A stretch of DNA of 59,424 nucleotides from Thamnocephalis sphaerospora. Lineage: Eukaryota > Zoopagomycota > Zoopagomycetes > Zoopagales > Sigmoideomycetaceae. How positions within the stretch are numbered: position 1 is the first letter of the stretch; every line of letters begins with the position of its first letter. A program made the position numbers and the translations under genes. Of this stretch, positions 1 to 12,400 are shown piece by piece. The stretch is from positions 1-59,424 of the forward strand of contig KZ992445.1 of assembly GCA_003614735.1 (NCBI GenBank). The letters run 5' to 3'. Under the pieces are notes generated by a model. The model was given only the letters and a program-made list of their open reading frames with translations. It was not told where the DNA came from and did not search any database.

Positions 1-106
1 TGAAAGAAAGTAGAAACGACAGAGGCTGCTGTAGCAGCGGCGACAGAACAGTTGGCAGGCATGACCAAAGGGCCAGGGCAACGACACGACTAGGGTACAG
101 CTCTGG

Positions 107-1513
107 CTAAAGTTCATCAGAGACGGTACCGGTGGCAGCCGCAGCCGCAGCGGCCGCCGCCTGTTTGGCTGCTATCGTGCTGCCTGCCGACGACCAGGTC
201 ACAGCAAGGCCAACGGTAAAGACGAGCACACTGAGATCGAACAGGAACGTGCTCCAGATCATCTTGTACCGCGAAGCCAACGCCAGCATCCGGCTGAGCG
301 GCGACGTCTGCGCCTGCAGCTGGATCACCCGTGGCGCCAGACGCTTATCAAACATGATGCGCGCCGACTGCAGCCCAATCTCCAGTGTGAGAAAGAGGTA
401 AAAGAGCGGCTGTATGGCAAAGGTGTGAGTAAACTAGAGCATACCACAGAGACGCGTCCAGTAACGTACCGTGCCTGAGAACCAGCCCGAAAACCAGCCG
501 GCCTCTGCATTGCCTGTGCTCGGCTGTACCACCTCGGCAGCATCACTGCCAAAGAGCGACGACGCAACACCTACCGCAAGCAGCAGCACGCTTATAAAGT
601 GTAGAATAAGCCACTGTCGCCGACGCCGTTTCTCCTCCAGCGTTTCAATCGCCTGGGCCGGCAAGAAGGGTGGCATGCCACCAGCGGCAAAATTGGCCAG
701 CTCCGACGGCAGCAGCGAGTTGAGCGGATTAAGGTTAGCCATCTCTTGCATGAGCATAAGGGATGCGTCGCTGCCACGTCGTTCGCGAAGAGGAGGCAGA
801 CCGCCGGCCATCCAGTTGTCGTCAAATTGATTAAAGTCGGCATTATCAGCCATCTGATGCGCCGACAGCGAACGGATTGCTTCATGCATAGCATCGCTAA
901 ACGACGGCCGCCGGCTGCCTCGACCGTATGGGATGTTTGGTGAAATGGGCGCATCGGCCACCGAGTCGCGCGATTCGCGTCGTCGATGCATCCGGCCACT
1001 GGCTGAACTGGTCGAAAGTGTGCGCGTTAGCGGCGATGGCTCCGGCTGTAGCGGCTCGCCGCCCGCATCTGCAGGTGCAGGCGCGGCCGGCGTTTGTGCA
1101 GCGTCCGCTGCCGGCTGTGACTCGGCCGCATTGACCAGCCCCAAAGCGGGCGGCTGGAACGATGTGCGCCGGCTTGCTGGCTGGGATGCACTGTGCGGTT
1201 CCCCAGCGTGGTCTACCCACTCGTCCGGTTAGCCGGCGATGCTGCCACGCTCGCGACAAGCGCACCTACCTGAATCGCGCACCGGACTGCGACCACGGAC
1301 GGGCGTAGTGGGACGTGAGGCCGGTGTGGCACGGCCGCTGACAGGGCGTGAGGTCCGGCCGGTGGGCACCTCTTCGCCATTGAAGGTGGCGCGGATGCGG
1401 TTCAGGCGGTCGGTGCCGGAGGCAAGGATGCGTCGCTGGCGCGCCATACGCCGTCGGCGCTGCTGCTCAAGATCTGCAGACGCCGTGGGCGCAGCTGCCG
1501 TCGCCGAAGACAT
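107..1513 (-). CDS. GET2: Golgi-to-ER traffic protein 2 (GET2), TRC/GET receptor subunit
   Basis: Exons 1513-1270, 1176-470 and 409-107 join in phase to 417 residues. The N-terminus carries a basic arginine cluster followed by SGTDRLNRI (about residues 19-40), which is the Get3-docking signature of Get2/CAML proteins. A long Ser/Pro/Ala-rich linker follows, then three hydrophobic C-terminal segments: WLILHFISVLLLAVGVA, one spanning the last junction (PLFYLFLTLEIGL), and FLFDLSVLVFTVGLAVTW. In the known family Get2 pairs with Get1 in the ER membrane and receives tail-anchored proteins from Get3. Introns are 93 and 60 nt. The protein is longer than yeast Get2 because of the low-complexity linker. 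It is divergent with the beclin gene. Identity rests on the N-terminal motif plus topology. Confidence 0.85.
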
Positions 1514-2049
1514 GGTGGTGATAATGGTCGTACTCGTTGCGAGGCAAACAAGTGTACAGTCCGTGCCGCGATGGATGCAGCTAGGCGGACGTGATCGTGA
1601 TTCGTGCTAAAAGTGCTGGGAGCGGGTAGGAGCGTGGTGCACGCACGAGCAGAAGGAATCGTTGGTGCGTAGTACACGTGAATGAGAGGCGAGAGCGCAA
1701 GCCAGAGAGGGGAGCTCAAAGCACGCAAAAGGCGCGCAGACGTAAGCAAACACGGTGCCGGCAGGTAGGGTAGCACGACACAATGAAGCGCAGACAGAGA
1801 CGGTGGAGGCGGCGAGATACAGGGATAAGAACCGGACAAGCAGCCTCTACCGCTGGCTATTACGGAACAATGAATATGGGCAGCAGCAGTGGGTGTGGCG
1901 TTGGCTGGTTGGCTATCAAGTGTCATTGGACCAATCCATATGCAAAAACAGTCCAACCGTCAGGGCACTTGACAGAAACCCACAACCGGCTTCTTTCTAT
2001 CACCCACAGCCACCGCCACTACGTGACCATCACCAGCGTGTGCACTGCG
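1514..2049. promoter_or_regulatory. Shared divergent promoter region of GET2 and ATG6
   Basis: These 536 bases separate the two divergent start codons. I see no coding exon and no clear TATA box. Both promoters must lie here, or in 5' leaders that overlap. Confidence 0.5.
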
Positions 2050-4245
2050 ATGCAGCGTGAACGGCCCTTGCCTACGCCCACGGCGGTGGTGACCGCCAGC
2101 TCGAGCGAAATGCTCTGTCAACAGTGTGGCCAGGCGATGCAGATGGACGATTCGTTCCTGACGCTAAGCACCAACGCATTTGATTTTATTCCTGGTAAGA
2201 CCACTGCGGGCGTGCTGACCAGGTCAGGCGACTAACAAGCATATGCGTGGTGCCACTTACTGGACTTTAGAGGTCTACAAAAACACAGTGTCAACCGGTG
2301 GGCAATCAGGCTACACCACGCCACCCCTGTCGGTGTCGTCCGGTGGTGCGCGCGCTGCCTACGCCCACTCGGCGGCCATGCTACGTGGTGGCAGTGGCAG
2401 TAGCAGCAACGGAGGCGTTCCACATCCTCCTGGAACAGCATGGCGTGACCTGCCGACCAACGTTACACCCGTGATGGGGCGACGTGTGGTGCACATGCCG
2501 CCGACGCTGGCTCCAAGCGAGTCGTTTGTCATGCTAACCCGCTCGCAGTATGGCGACGCGCCGGTACTGGGCGATACACCCCAGGGCACCGTTGATATGG
2601 CGGCAGCGGCAGCGGCGCGTCATCCTTGGGGCGCTGGAGCGGATGCTTCAGCACTACGTGCAGGACTTGGTGCCGATGCTGCAGCGGACGATGCGGATCA
2701 GCGCAGCATTGGCGATGGTGGCGAGCAGCGGGAAAAGAGCAGTCAGGTTCATCGAGTGCTTGCTATGCTCACCGAGCTTACCAACAATAGCACACCCGGT
2801 AGTGGCAGCGGCGGTCTCGGCAGCAGTAGTAGCAGCGTTGACTCGGTGTCTTCATCTGCAAACATGCCTACCGAGCGGTTGGAGCATCCACTCTGCCTGC
2901 GCTGCACTAATCGACTACAGGATGTCATGTCACAGCAGCTGGCGGCGCTCATCATGGATCGCGACAAGTATGCCGAGTTTCTCGGTCAGATGGATGCCAG
3001 TCTGCCGGATGCAGAGGAACAGAGTGCGCTGGATGAAAAGCTAAAGTCGCTTCACGAGGAGGAGCAGACCTACTTGGAGGCGCTAAGAGAGCTGGAAGCG
3101 CAGCTGACCTCGGCACAGACTGAGATGGAACAGCTGAAGAAAGAGTCCAAGGAGTTGGACGAGTTGGAGCGCAGGTTGGTAGCTGAAATGGTATGGCCAC
3201 GACAGTGCAGTGTGTTGACTTGCTTCACAGTCGCTGGGAGTCGCTGAACGAATACGAGACACGCTTGTGTGAGCTCAATGCTGAGAGAGATAGTCTGGAG
3301 CTGTCGCTGCGACAGGCGGCCGACTGGATGATGACCATAAGCAGCAGTAACGCCTACAATGATGCATTTCGTATTCGCCACGATGGTGAAATCGGCACCA
3401 TTAATGGTCTTCGCCTCGGCAGGCTGCCAACCCACCCAGTAAGAGCCAGTACAAATGGTTTCTTTTGCATGCCGATGATTAACTAGAGTCTGCCATGCAC
3501 TAGGTGGAGTGGCCCGAAATCAACGCGGCCTGGGGACAGACACTGTTGCTTTTGCAGATTCTGTGCAATCGCACAGGCCTTCAACTAGAGAGGTACCGTG
3601 CCGGTCTGAATGCTGCATGGCAGCAATGTCTAACGCTGTGATTGATTACCGCGCAGATTCAAGCTAGTGCCTCGCGGGTCGTTTTCTCGTATAGATCGAA
3701 TTGATGGCGACTCTTCGCAATATGAACTGTAAGCCTGCAATGGCACAAGTGCTGCTATTGAGCGGGATTGGTGGTGGACGACAGTTGCTTAGGCGCATTG
3801 CGATCTGCACCCATGTAGCTACAACACTGGCGACTTTCAGCTGGATCGCATGTTTTTGAACCGCCGCTTTGACAAGGCTATGGTGGCATTCATAGATTGT
3901 TTGCAGCAGCTGAGCAGCCATGTGTCGCACCAGTGTCCCGACTATCAGCCACCCTACCGGTGTGTATCCCTGCAGCGAGCCTTGTACTTTTCTAGCTAAC
4001 TCACCGATACTTTGGCGCAAAGGATAAACGGAGATCGTGTTGGCGACGCTTGCATTCGGCTTCAGTACAACGACAACACAAAGTGGACATGCGCACTACT
4101 TCGGATGTTGATCATTCTGAAGCGTCTGATGGCCTTTTGCTGTCGCCCTTCTTCATCCTCTGCGTCCTCCACATCCACCGTCAGAAGAGGAGCGCCTCGG
4201 CCTCATCCCGCTGTAGGCATGCTGGAGGACACCAGCGCTGCGTGA
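2050..4245 (+). CDS. ATG6: Beclin 1 / Atg6 / Vps30, PI3-kinase complex subunit
   Basis: Seven exons (2050-2194, 2271-3174, 3231-3438, 3504-3592, 3657-3728, 3819-3959, 4023-4245) close exactly to 593 residues. The N-terminus has CQQC and a DSFLTLS stretch like the beclin N-terminal segment. A Ser/Gly-rich region leads into a coiled coil (exon 2 end to exon 3, e.g. [13 protein letters not shown]). The C-terminal evolutionarily conserved domain follows: [24 protein letters not shown], then [17 protein letters not shown] and [16 protein letters not shown]. The known role is as scaffold of the Vps34 PI3-kinase complexes in autophagy and vacuolar sorting. Intron 1 contains ACTAAC about 35 nt before its acceptor. 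The C-terminus has a Ser/Thr/Pro-rich tail after the domain. At the membrane-binding aromatic finger (FFW in animals) the aligned residues look like MFL. Confidence 0.93.
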
Positions 4246-4410
4246 TGAGTGTACTGTACTTGTTCAATGTGTACATGCGCATGTCTATGTGTAAATGGTT
4301 TGTTGACCGGATTTATAGGATTACGCTGCTCTTTCTCTTTTCCCGTTTGTTTGTTGCGGCTCAAACGCCACGCCTTTTCATTCACCAGCACCTTACGGTT
4401 CTCCAGTGCC

Positions 4411-5479
4411 ATGTCGAAGCGCGGTGCCGAACATCAGCTTACCCAGCTGAATCAGCACGAGGAATTTGAGGAGGGACCTAACGAGGTGGGTTGGCGGGCA
4501 ACAGCTCACCAGTCGGATCGCGTCATTTATCACTGCTGGCTGTGTAGGGCGGATTCCGCAAGGCGTCGAGCGACGCACTAGCAGGACGCAAGTACGTGGT
4601 ATGCGGGCGTTGAGCTGGTCGACGTTGTTGCTGACGCGCCTGATGCGCGCGTGCTTACTGCTTTGCAGAATCAAGGTGCCCAAGTCGCGACGTACACTAG
4701 CTGGCGCGTCAGCTAGCACCGAAAAGACACAGCCGTCGCCGTTTGCGTCGTTCAACTTTGGCGCACCGGCTGCTCCGGCCGCAGCGGCAACGGCAGCAGC
4801 ACCTGCAGCTAGCGGTGGTTTTTCGTTTGGACAGCCAGCAGCGGCGCCGGCAGCGCCCGCAGCCGGTAGCGGTTTTTCGTTTGGACAGCCGTCGGCGACG
4901 ACTGCAACGGCATCCACAACTGGCGGGTTTTCGTTTGGAAAGCCAGATAGCACACCAGCCAGTGGTTTTTCGTTTGGTGCACCGGCTAGTGCCAGCGCAG
5001 CAAAGCCAGCTGCGTCGAGTGGCGGTTTCTCGTTTGGCAAGAGCACGACTACCGCTGCCACTGCTGCCGCAGCAGCAGCTGTTGAAGCAAAGTCGGCGGA
5101 TGAGACAAACACGAGCAAGGCGGCTGCAGAGAAACCAGCCGGTGGATTCTCGTTTGGATCGCCAGGCGGCTTTTCGTTTGGTGCGCCAGCCACCAAGACA
5201 GCCGTGGCGTCGGATGTGACCAAAAGTGCGACGACATCCAGCACCGGCGGCTTTAGCTTTGGCCCCGCTACAGGTAGCACACCAGCAAAGGTCGACAAGG
5301 ACGACAGTCGAGTGGAGCAGTATTACACGCATCTGCGCGGTCTCAACACTAGTCTTGTCCAGCATTTGTCTGCTGCCATTGGCGAAGATCCGTTTGTAGA
5401 TCTGATGCCGACCTGGGTTGCGTACCGCCGGCATCGCACGACGATCGAGTCGCAGTATGGCGACGACAAGTCGGCGTGA
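4411..5479 (+). CDS. FSFG-repeat nucleoporin, Nup50/Nup2-like, without Ran-binding domain
   Basis: Exons 4411-4485, 4548-4591 and 4669-5479 give 309 residues. The start MSKRGAEHQLTQ, then GGFRKASSDALAGRK and KVPKSRR, matches the importin-alpha-binding N-terminus of Nup50/Nup2. The middle carries eight FSFG repeats plus one FNFG in Ala/Thr/Ser-rich spacers. Near the end, YYTHLRGLNTSLVQHL followed by DPFVDLMPTW resembles the short conserved segment before the Ran-binding domain in Nup50 relatives. The protein stops 60 residues later and no RanBD follows; the next gene begins 230 bases on, on the other strand. The likely place of action is the nuclear basket, in importin-alpha recycling. The FSFG block is repetitive at DNA level, so copy number could be affected by assembly. 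Confidence 0.85.
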
Positions 5480-5709
5480 TGTGAGGCAGCCGACTATCTC
5501 GTAAATGTACACATATGATGCATACGCATGCGCAATCGTGCACAAATCTACGCGGAGCACGGTTGGAGATTTAATGAGTGCAGAGCGGGTGGATGGAGTG
5601 CTTAGACAACAGAGATAAATGGGACGGCAGTGCATGGCGCGCACGGGGCTGCGGCGCATGCTCGTCGCTATGCAGAGGGCGCGCTGCCACGGCCGGATAG
5701 CAGCCGGGC

Positions 5710-7088
5710 TTAAGCGCACTTTAGGATGCCCTGCATTGCTGCATCCTTTTGCTCCTTGCTGTCCGAGAAGAAGTAGAAGGGCTCGGCGGCATTCTTGAAC
5801 TCCACCCTGAAGCTGTTGGGAATGAGCACCTCGGCCTGGGCATCCTCCACCGAGTTGACGGCACCGGCCATCTCCAGACTGGCAATGGGCAGCTTGTCGG
5901 TTTCGTCGCGATAGAGGAACATGGACTTGCCCTTGATGGTGAAGAAGCGGCGCTTCCAGAACTAGCAACCGTCAAAAGTGAACCGCGGTAAGCGCGTGTG
6001 CAGACAGTATTGCCACTGTACGCAAAGTAATAAACTTACATAGCAGCCACCGCCCTGCACTGTGATAAAGCCAGAAAGCTGGCCGTCCTAGTATTGCCAT
6101 GCCGACCGGGCGCAAGATTAGCATGTCTGCCTTGCCAATGCAATTCCTTGCAATTTTCCATGTCACATTGACGCGCTTACCTTGCCGGCCTGTTGCATCT
6201 TCTTTTGCAGCTGTTCACGACGCTGACGCTCACTCTCCTCGCGACGTGCGGCCTCCGCGTCCTTTTCAGCCTGCAGCTTGCTCTGGCTGACGGGCGGGCT
6301 GCGGCTAGCTGGCGGACTGGCCGCGGTGGTAGAGTGCGACGACGTTGGCGGCGATGTTGCCGGCGCGGCCGGCTTCTCCACCGCTGGGGCGGCAGCCGGA
6401 GCCGCCTCGGCAGCAGGCTGTGCTGCGGGCGCCCGCGGATGCGACGTTGGCGGGGACGCTGCCTTGGGCGCGCTGGCCGGCTCTGCCGCAGCAGCAGCGG
6501 CAGCAGCAGCAGGCGCAGCACCATCGCCACCAAGCTGGCGGAAACGGCTGCGAATGCTGGCTTCGCTCAGCTCGCCCTTGGACGACGCTGAGATTTGAAT
6601 GTCATGACGCTGAGTTGTCGGAGCATGGATGGCGGAGGTTAGCGCCCTGTTCCGCGCCGCCAGCCACCCGCACAACTTGCTACGGTTGCCTAGACGCCAA
6701 TGCACCGATTGCGCATACTTGCCTCAAGCTTGCTAGCTACGGCACGGCCGTGCACCAGTGCACGTGCGCGACGTACGCCGCTCACTTGATCGTTCATGTA
6801 GGTGATCAACAGGTTATGGCTGCCAATGCGAACAAGGCCGTACAGCACCTCATCCGTCAGATTGTCGCGCAGCTCATCCAGACCACCTTCGCCGCTGCAG
6901 TAGTGATAGATGATATCACGGGTCTCGCGATAGCCAAGAAGCATCCTGCAGGCCGCAGCCGTATCAGTATCGCGTGCTGCCCTGACCTATCCCATGCAAG
7001 CTCCGCTCACTTACCAGTTGGTCGGCTCCCCGGCGATAATCGCCTGGTACGTCTCCTGGATGGCGGGGTCGGTCAGATCGCAGGCCAT
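5710..7088 (-). CDS. ADF-H and PH domain protein (coactosin/drebrin-like actin-binding)
   Basis: Five exons (7088-7015, 6945-6723, 6609-6181, 6087-6040, 5961-5710) give 341 residues. An N-terminal ADF-homology domain (about residues 1-130) is visible: start DPAIQETYQAI, SGEGGLDELRDNL, LITYMNDQVSGVRRAR and HDIQISASSKGELSE. An Ala/Pro-rich linker and a charged coiled stretch (REESERQRREQLQKKM) follow. The C-terminus is a PH domain: DGQLSGFITVQ, FWKRRFFTIKGKSMFLYRD, FRVEFKNAAEPFYFFSD. It probably binds F-actin and phosphoinositides at the cell cortex. This is inferred from domains; I do not know a named orthologue. The second intron (6610-6722) uses a GC donor (GAG|gcaagt); GT alternatives break the frame. 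Eight GGT repeats abut the start codon. Confidence 0.82.
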
Positions 7089-7112
7089 GGTGGTGGTGGT
7101 GGTGGTGGTGGT
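7089..7112 (+). repeat. (GGT)8 microsatellite directly upstream of the ADF-H/PH start codon
   Basis: Eight perfect GGT units touch the ATG at 7088. On the coding strand they read as CAC/ACC repeats in the 5' leader, so repeat length could vary next to the initiation site. Confidence 0.9.
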
Positions 7113-7362
7113 GTGGTTGGAAGCGTGCACAGAGGGTGAAAGACGTGCGTGTATTGGAGATGCGCGCGTCGCAACGGTGAATTAGAATAGCGGTGCGAAA
7201 GAGGCAGGAGAAGAACAAGGCAGATAAGCAGAGGCGGCAGCGAAGCTCGGCGGCAGATGAGAATGTGTGTGCGTGTGTGTGCGTGTAAGATGAGTGGGCG
7301 AGCTTTGCTACAGCCACAAGGTGAAAGTGGCACGCAGCGTCCACTCACACGCACTTGCGCTG

Positions 7363-7419
7363 ATTGGCCCAGCAATCCAGCCCAATAGGGTAGGCTTATA
7401 TTGGCCCAAGGCGGATTGG
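7363..7419. promoter_or_regulatory. Cluster of four CCAAT boxes
   Basis: ATTGG occurs at 7363-7367, 7400-7404 and 7415-7419, and CCAAT at 7382-7386, within 57 bases. They lie about 280-330 bases upstream of the ADF-H/PH gene on the minus strand. CCAAT boxes are bound by the HAP/NF-Y complex in fungi; the assignment to this promoter is inference. Confidence 0.5.
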
Positions 7420-9426
7420 CCAAGTAGGATCGATGCAGCATTGCGGAGTCTTGCGGCGGTGTTTGACACTGTTCTGACATGTGCCACAGGCAAGCGGCAT
7501 AGGCACCGTCGTCGCGACGGCAGGCGAGCCGTCTACTTATGAACACGCCGCCGGAAGCTGCCGCTGCACTTTATCGTCTTTAGATGACTATTCCCTCGCG
7601 GCCGTGCCTGCATGCATATTTTCGCTCAGCTCATCGTCGGGTCGTGGGTGGTGGATGTGCGGCGCTAAAGGGGCACACACGACCTGGCTTGGGCATGGAT
7701 ACACATGTCGAGCGAGCAACACGAGCCAACACGAGGATGCGTTACTACCCCCTTGCCGCATCTGCATCGACAACATGGCTATTGTGGAGAGCACGGGGCG
7801 GATGTATGCGCCGACCACTTTTCTTCTTCGCTTGCTCCTCCCGTTAACGAACTTTTCAACCAGCATAGAGACGTGCGCGGTTTTGTGCACGTGCAAATAC
7901 GCTCTACGTCTACCTAGCATACTGCCGCCTTGCACACGCGTGTGTGTATGCGTGTGGCTGGCGAACCAACGAGATCCCACGCAATACGCACGCCCGACGA
8001 GTACTTGCATACACGTAATATCCCTCGCATCGTCGCGTCTTTCACACGTACGCTCACCTACTCGCACGCCATAGTCAGCTGAGGCGTGAGCAGCAGGTGA
8101 TCTTCAAGCGTGCCGTCATCGGTTGCAGCAGGTGTGGTCGGCAAAGTACGGCACCAGGCAGCAGCCGTGTTACGGTAAGAGAGCCGGTTATGTCGGCCGG
8201 AGCGATCCAAAGGCCAAGCGTGCTACCGACACGCCATGTACCACGCCATCTGGCCAGGGTACCGCGCGTGTCTGCTAGCGACGCTTTGCAGCCGGCTGCG
8301 AGCCGTGCCCGCGTTTGCCGTGGTCATGGTTGTACGTTTGCTTGTTGTTGCAGCAGTAGCAGCCACAATAGGCGCATCGCCGTTTCTAGTAATGCAGCGC
8401 CGGTCTGGTCGCCAGTGCTCCTGCCATGGCTTGGTGCCCGCGTGGCACCTCTGCCTTTTTCTGTTCTGCTTGCGCTCGCTTGCCTGCCCAACTCTCTCTC
8501 TCTCTCTGCACACACACACCCGCGCCCGCACCCGTACACCTACGTAATTCCACTCGCCCTTGCTGTACTAGGTCGCCTTGCTTGGTCGGCCGGTCGGTAA
8601 TATTGGCCGGGCAGCTGCTATCTGACGCACACTCTGCTGCGTGCTGTCTATTGTCCCACCTGCTGTGACCATCGCCGCGACTATCGGTGCAGCAGCAGCA
8701 GCAGCATTGTTCTCGCACTAGTGATACTAGCCGTGGGCATCCATCTGCGCTGCTAGCTTCCGCGTGGCTTGTGCTTAGTGTGCTGCAGATATACCCTCCT
8801 CATCCTTCCCCTCTCCTCTCTCTCTCCCCACCCTCTCTATCCTCTCTCTTGCTCCTTCACATATCTTTGACGTGCGCCCTCGCTAAACCATCTTTGGATT
8901 TGTGTATTCCCCTTTGTGCGCGCCGTTCATCTTGCGTGCGTAAAATTCATTGTGGCTGCCGCGGTCAGCTCTGAATCTTTTGTTCTAATCGCCGCTGTGT
9001 CTGTTGCTACCAGGAATCCCAGCCACTCATCCGCCGATAGAAACAGTTATTACTGTCGCGGTTCACCCAAGCTATCTTATTCCTTTACCTCAACGGTTGT
9101 CACGAGTTGGCCTCCAGCCGTAGACAGGCGCTGCTAGTGCTATCGCCGCTCGTGCACGGACTGCATCCATCGTCGCAGTCTCTGTTTGGCACGTGCCGTC
9201 AGACGCGACGCTAGCACGTCCGCTCGGTCGACACGGATCGGGCGCGTGCGCGTGGCCGTGCATGTATCGTCGTCTCACCTCGGCGACCGACCGGCTGTCG
9301 ATACGGAACAGCACCGCATCGTCCGGCCATCCAACGGCCATCTCAGCTGACGCGACCGACATTAGAACGCGCACGGATGCTCGCCTGCCCACTACAGCAA
9401 CGCTATCCTCATCTTCTTCATCGACT

Positions 9427-12400
9427 ATGACGCGTGCGAGTCCCGCGTCGTCATCGCGGCGGGCTAGCGTCCGGGCACATGGCACCCTGTTGACGGTGGT
9501 GTTTGCAGCTATCATTCTTGGTGTTGGAAGCTGCAGCATGGTGGCAGCACAGCGACCGCTCAGCCCGGTAGCCGTGGATCCGCTTGGTCTGGTCGGCGTG
9601 GTAGGACGCTTTGACGGTGTTTCTGTGCGCGCCGAGCCGGCTGGCGTGGCGCTGCCTGATCTGGTGCAAACGCGCAATCAGCCTGCCGCGGCAAGCTTGC
9701 TTCGACGCGTGGGCGCTAGTCTGGAAACAGTGGCGCAAACCTCCGCCAATGGTACCATCGACGCGGTGTGCGTTATGCCACGCAGTGGTGAGGCTGGCGC
9801 CGAGGTCGACGTGTTTGTGGCCGGTCGATTTGCATCGCTCGGATCTCTCACGGCGGCCAACAACATTGCGCGCTACGATCCGCAAACACGCGAAATCTTT
9901 CCTCTGGCACGTGGCCTGGACGGACCAGTACGCGCACTGCTATGTGACAGCCGGCGGAAAATCCTCTACGTGGGTGGCCAGTTTCGCGCACCCGTGCCCG
10001 CCGAGCTGCCAGACAAAAATCCCGATGTAGACCCGTATACGGCCTGGGCACACTTTGGCGGCGGCCTCGCCAAATGGCAGAACGATCAGTGGGCTGCACT
10101 GCCGTTCAAAGGTGTAGGCGGCCCCTCCAACACCAGCGCCGTCAATGCGCTGACGCTGGGGAGTAACGGCACCGTGGTGATCGTCGGCGGCAGTTTTACC
10201 GGAACCGCCGATTCAAGCGCCTTTCTGCCGCCCAACTCGCAGCCTGTCAATCTCGACTCGGCGATCGTCTCGGCCGGCGCCACCTCTACTCAGGCCAGCC
10301 ACGGCGATCCCCGCAATATCATTTGCAACAACGGCCGGATACCCACGAGCGAGCGGCAATGGCTGACCCAGGACAACGCGCCTGGTTACTGGCGTGCGCA
10401 GTTTGCCATGCCGGCCACCGTCTCGCTCATCCGCATCAAAAACAGCGGCATCAATGATCGCGGCGTCAAAACATTCAGCGTCAACTCGCTGCCGGCCAAC
10501 AACCTGATCACACTTTCGTACTTTGATCCGGTTGCCGGCACCACGGTGACCTGTAGCGATCGCTGCCCATTGCGTCAGGGTGGCGAGCACTACCAGTATT
10601 TTTCCGTAGCCGCGGGAGATCAGGCCGAGGAGCGCGGCATTAATCTCAATGTTATCGAATGGTACGGCCAGGGTGGTGGCCTTGCTAGCGTGGATGTTTT
10701 TCAGCGTGGTACGTACATATATCCAAGGGGGATTGGCCAGCTGCGTGTGCGCGTGCGTGCATGCGTTGCGATGGTTTCGGGAACTAACTGTGGCGATCAA
10801 TGATGCTGCCACAGATGTGCTCGCATATGCAGACAATCGCTTTAATTTTCCAGCATGCGCCAAGACGCCCGTGCACGCGCAGTCTGCGCTGACCGGCGAC
10901 TGGACCCAGCTGCAGCTGCCCACCATACCGCGCACAGTGCTGCAGCATGCGTTTGCGCCGGGCAGCCGTCCCACGGGATCGGTCACCTTCAAGCCTAACG
11001 TACCCGAAGACGGCTTCTACGAGGTGTTTCTGCTGCAGCCCGGCTGCGATCTGGATCAGTCATGCACGCGCCGCACCTCGGTCGAAGTGACCACCAGTGC
11101 ATCGCCGCAGACGACACCTGCAACCATCACGGTGGACCAGAGCCAGCGCGGCACACGCCGCATCTCCATCTACACTGGTCTGGTGGCCGCGTCCAGCGCC
11201 AACTTTCAGCCGCAGGTGACCCTTCGCGTTGCGCAGAATGCGCGCATCGACGCGGCCGGCGGTGCACTGCTGGCCGATGCGGTGCAGTTTGTACGGCTAC
11301 AGACTGTCAGCAATGCCAACAGCGTGCTTACCTTTTCCAACGTCGACGACAAGAACATCACCTGGAATGCGCTGGCGGATCGCCTGTCGCCAGGCGCAGT
11401 GGTCCACGCAGTGCGCACAACGCCAAGCGGTTCGCTGTTCCTTGGCGGTCGCTTCAACGGAGCACGGACGGCCTTTTCCAACGTGGTCGAGTACCGCGAC
11501 GCACAACTGCGCTCCCTTGCCGATGACGGTGTGAACGGAGTCGTGTATGCACTCGCAGATCTGGACAACGAGCTGTTAGTCGGCGGCGAGTTTACCGCCA
11601 GCGCCAACAATGCCACCGTTCTGCCTGGCTTGGCGAGCTTTGCCTACGAAGGCCGTCAGTGGCGTCAGGGTCGTGGTGGAGTCGGCGGCGGTGCAGTACG
11701 TATCATCGACGACAATGGCGCACAGCGGTCGCGTCGTGTGCACGTTGCTGGCACATTTACGAGCGTGGCCGGCGCCAGCAGCGGGGTGCGCACCGACGTG
11801 GGCGTCTACGCCACTTGGAATACAACCACGGCCAACTGGCAAGCAAGCGCGCTGCTTCGCGGTGCAGTCAGCACGGTTGTGCAGTCGTCAGCCAGCTATG
11901 TGACGGAAGCGGGCCAGGACATCAGCTACATTGGCGGCACGTTCTCGGCTGCGGAGGCCATCCAAGTCTCTGGCGTAGCAGGTATCGACGCACGCACCGA
12001 GGCCACATTTTCCGCCTACAACATGTCGTCAATGAGCACATCACTCAGGAATGGCGGTGCGGCACTGACAGCTGGCGCTTTCTACAAGGCATCAGGTGGT
12101 AGTGCAGCCCTGGCCGTTGGCGGTCGCTTCTCTGCGGGCAACCTGCGCAATCTTGCCGTATTGGAGGATGGCGAATGGCACGGCATTGGTGGCGCGACAG
12201 ACATTGAAGCGACGGCCATGTGCGCGCTTGACCATACTCTGTTGGTTGGCAGCACGTCTGGCGTAACGACGTTTGACCTGCGCAATCGCGCCCAGGACAC
12301 TGCGCTTAACGGCGCCGGCGGCCCCAATGGCGCGGTGCGGCAGATCATTACGCTGGGCGAACATCAGGCTGTTGTGGCGGGCACGTTCACGCGCGCAGGC

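Larger units (their letters stand above)
7089..9426. other. 2.3-kb region without a supported gene between ADF-H/PH and RAX2-like
   Basis: Divergent promoter space. It holds the GGT repeat, the CCAAT cluster, and a run of CT repeats followed by CA repeats at about 8492-8519, then long pyrimidine tracts (8800-8870). Open frames here have no family features and low-complexity composition. In-frame upstream ATG 9262 could extend the RAX2-like protein. Confidence 0.5.

Noticed and set aside
9090-9677. 195-residue minus-strand frame over the RAX2-like 5' end
   Set aside because: Antisense shadow of GC-rich coding sequence, Arg/Thr/Pro-rich, no motif.
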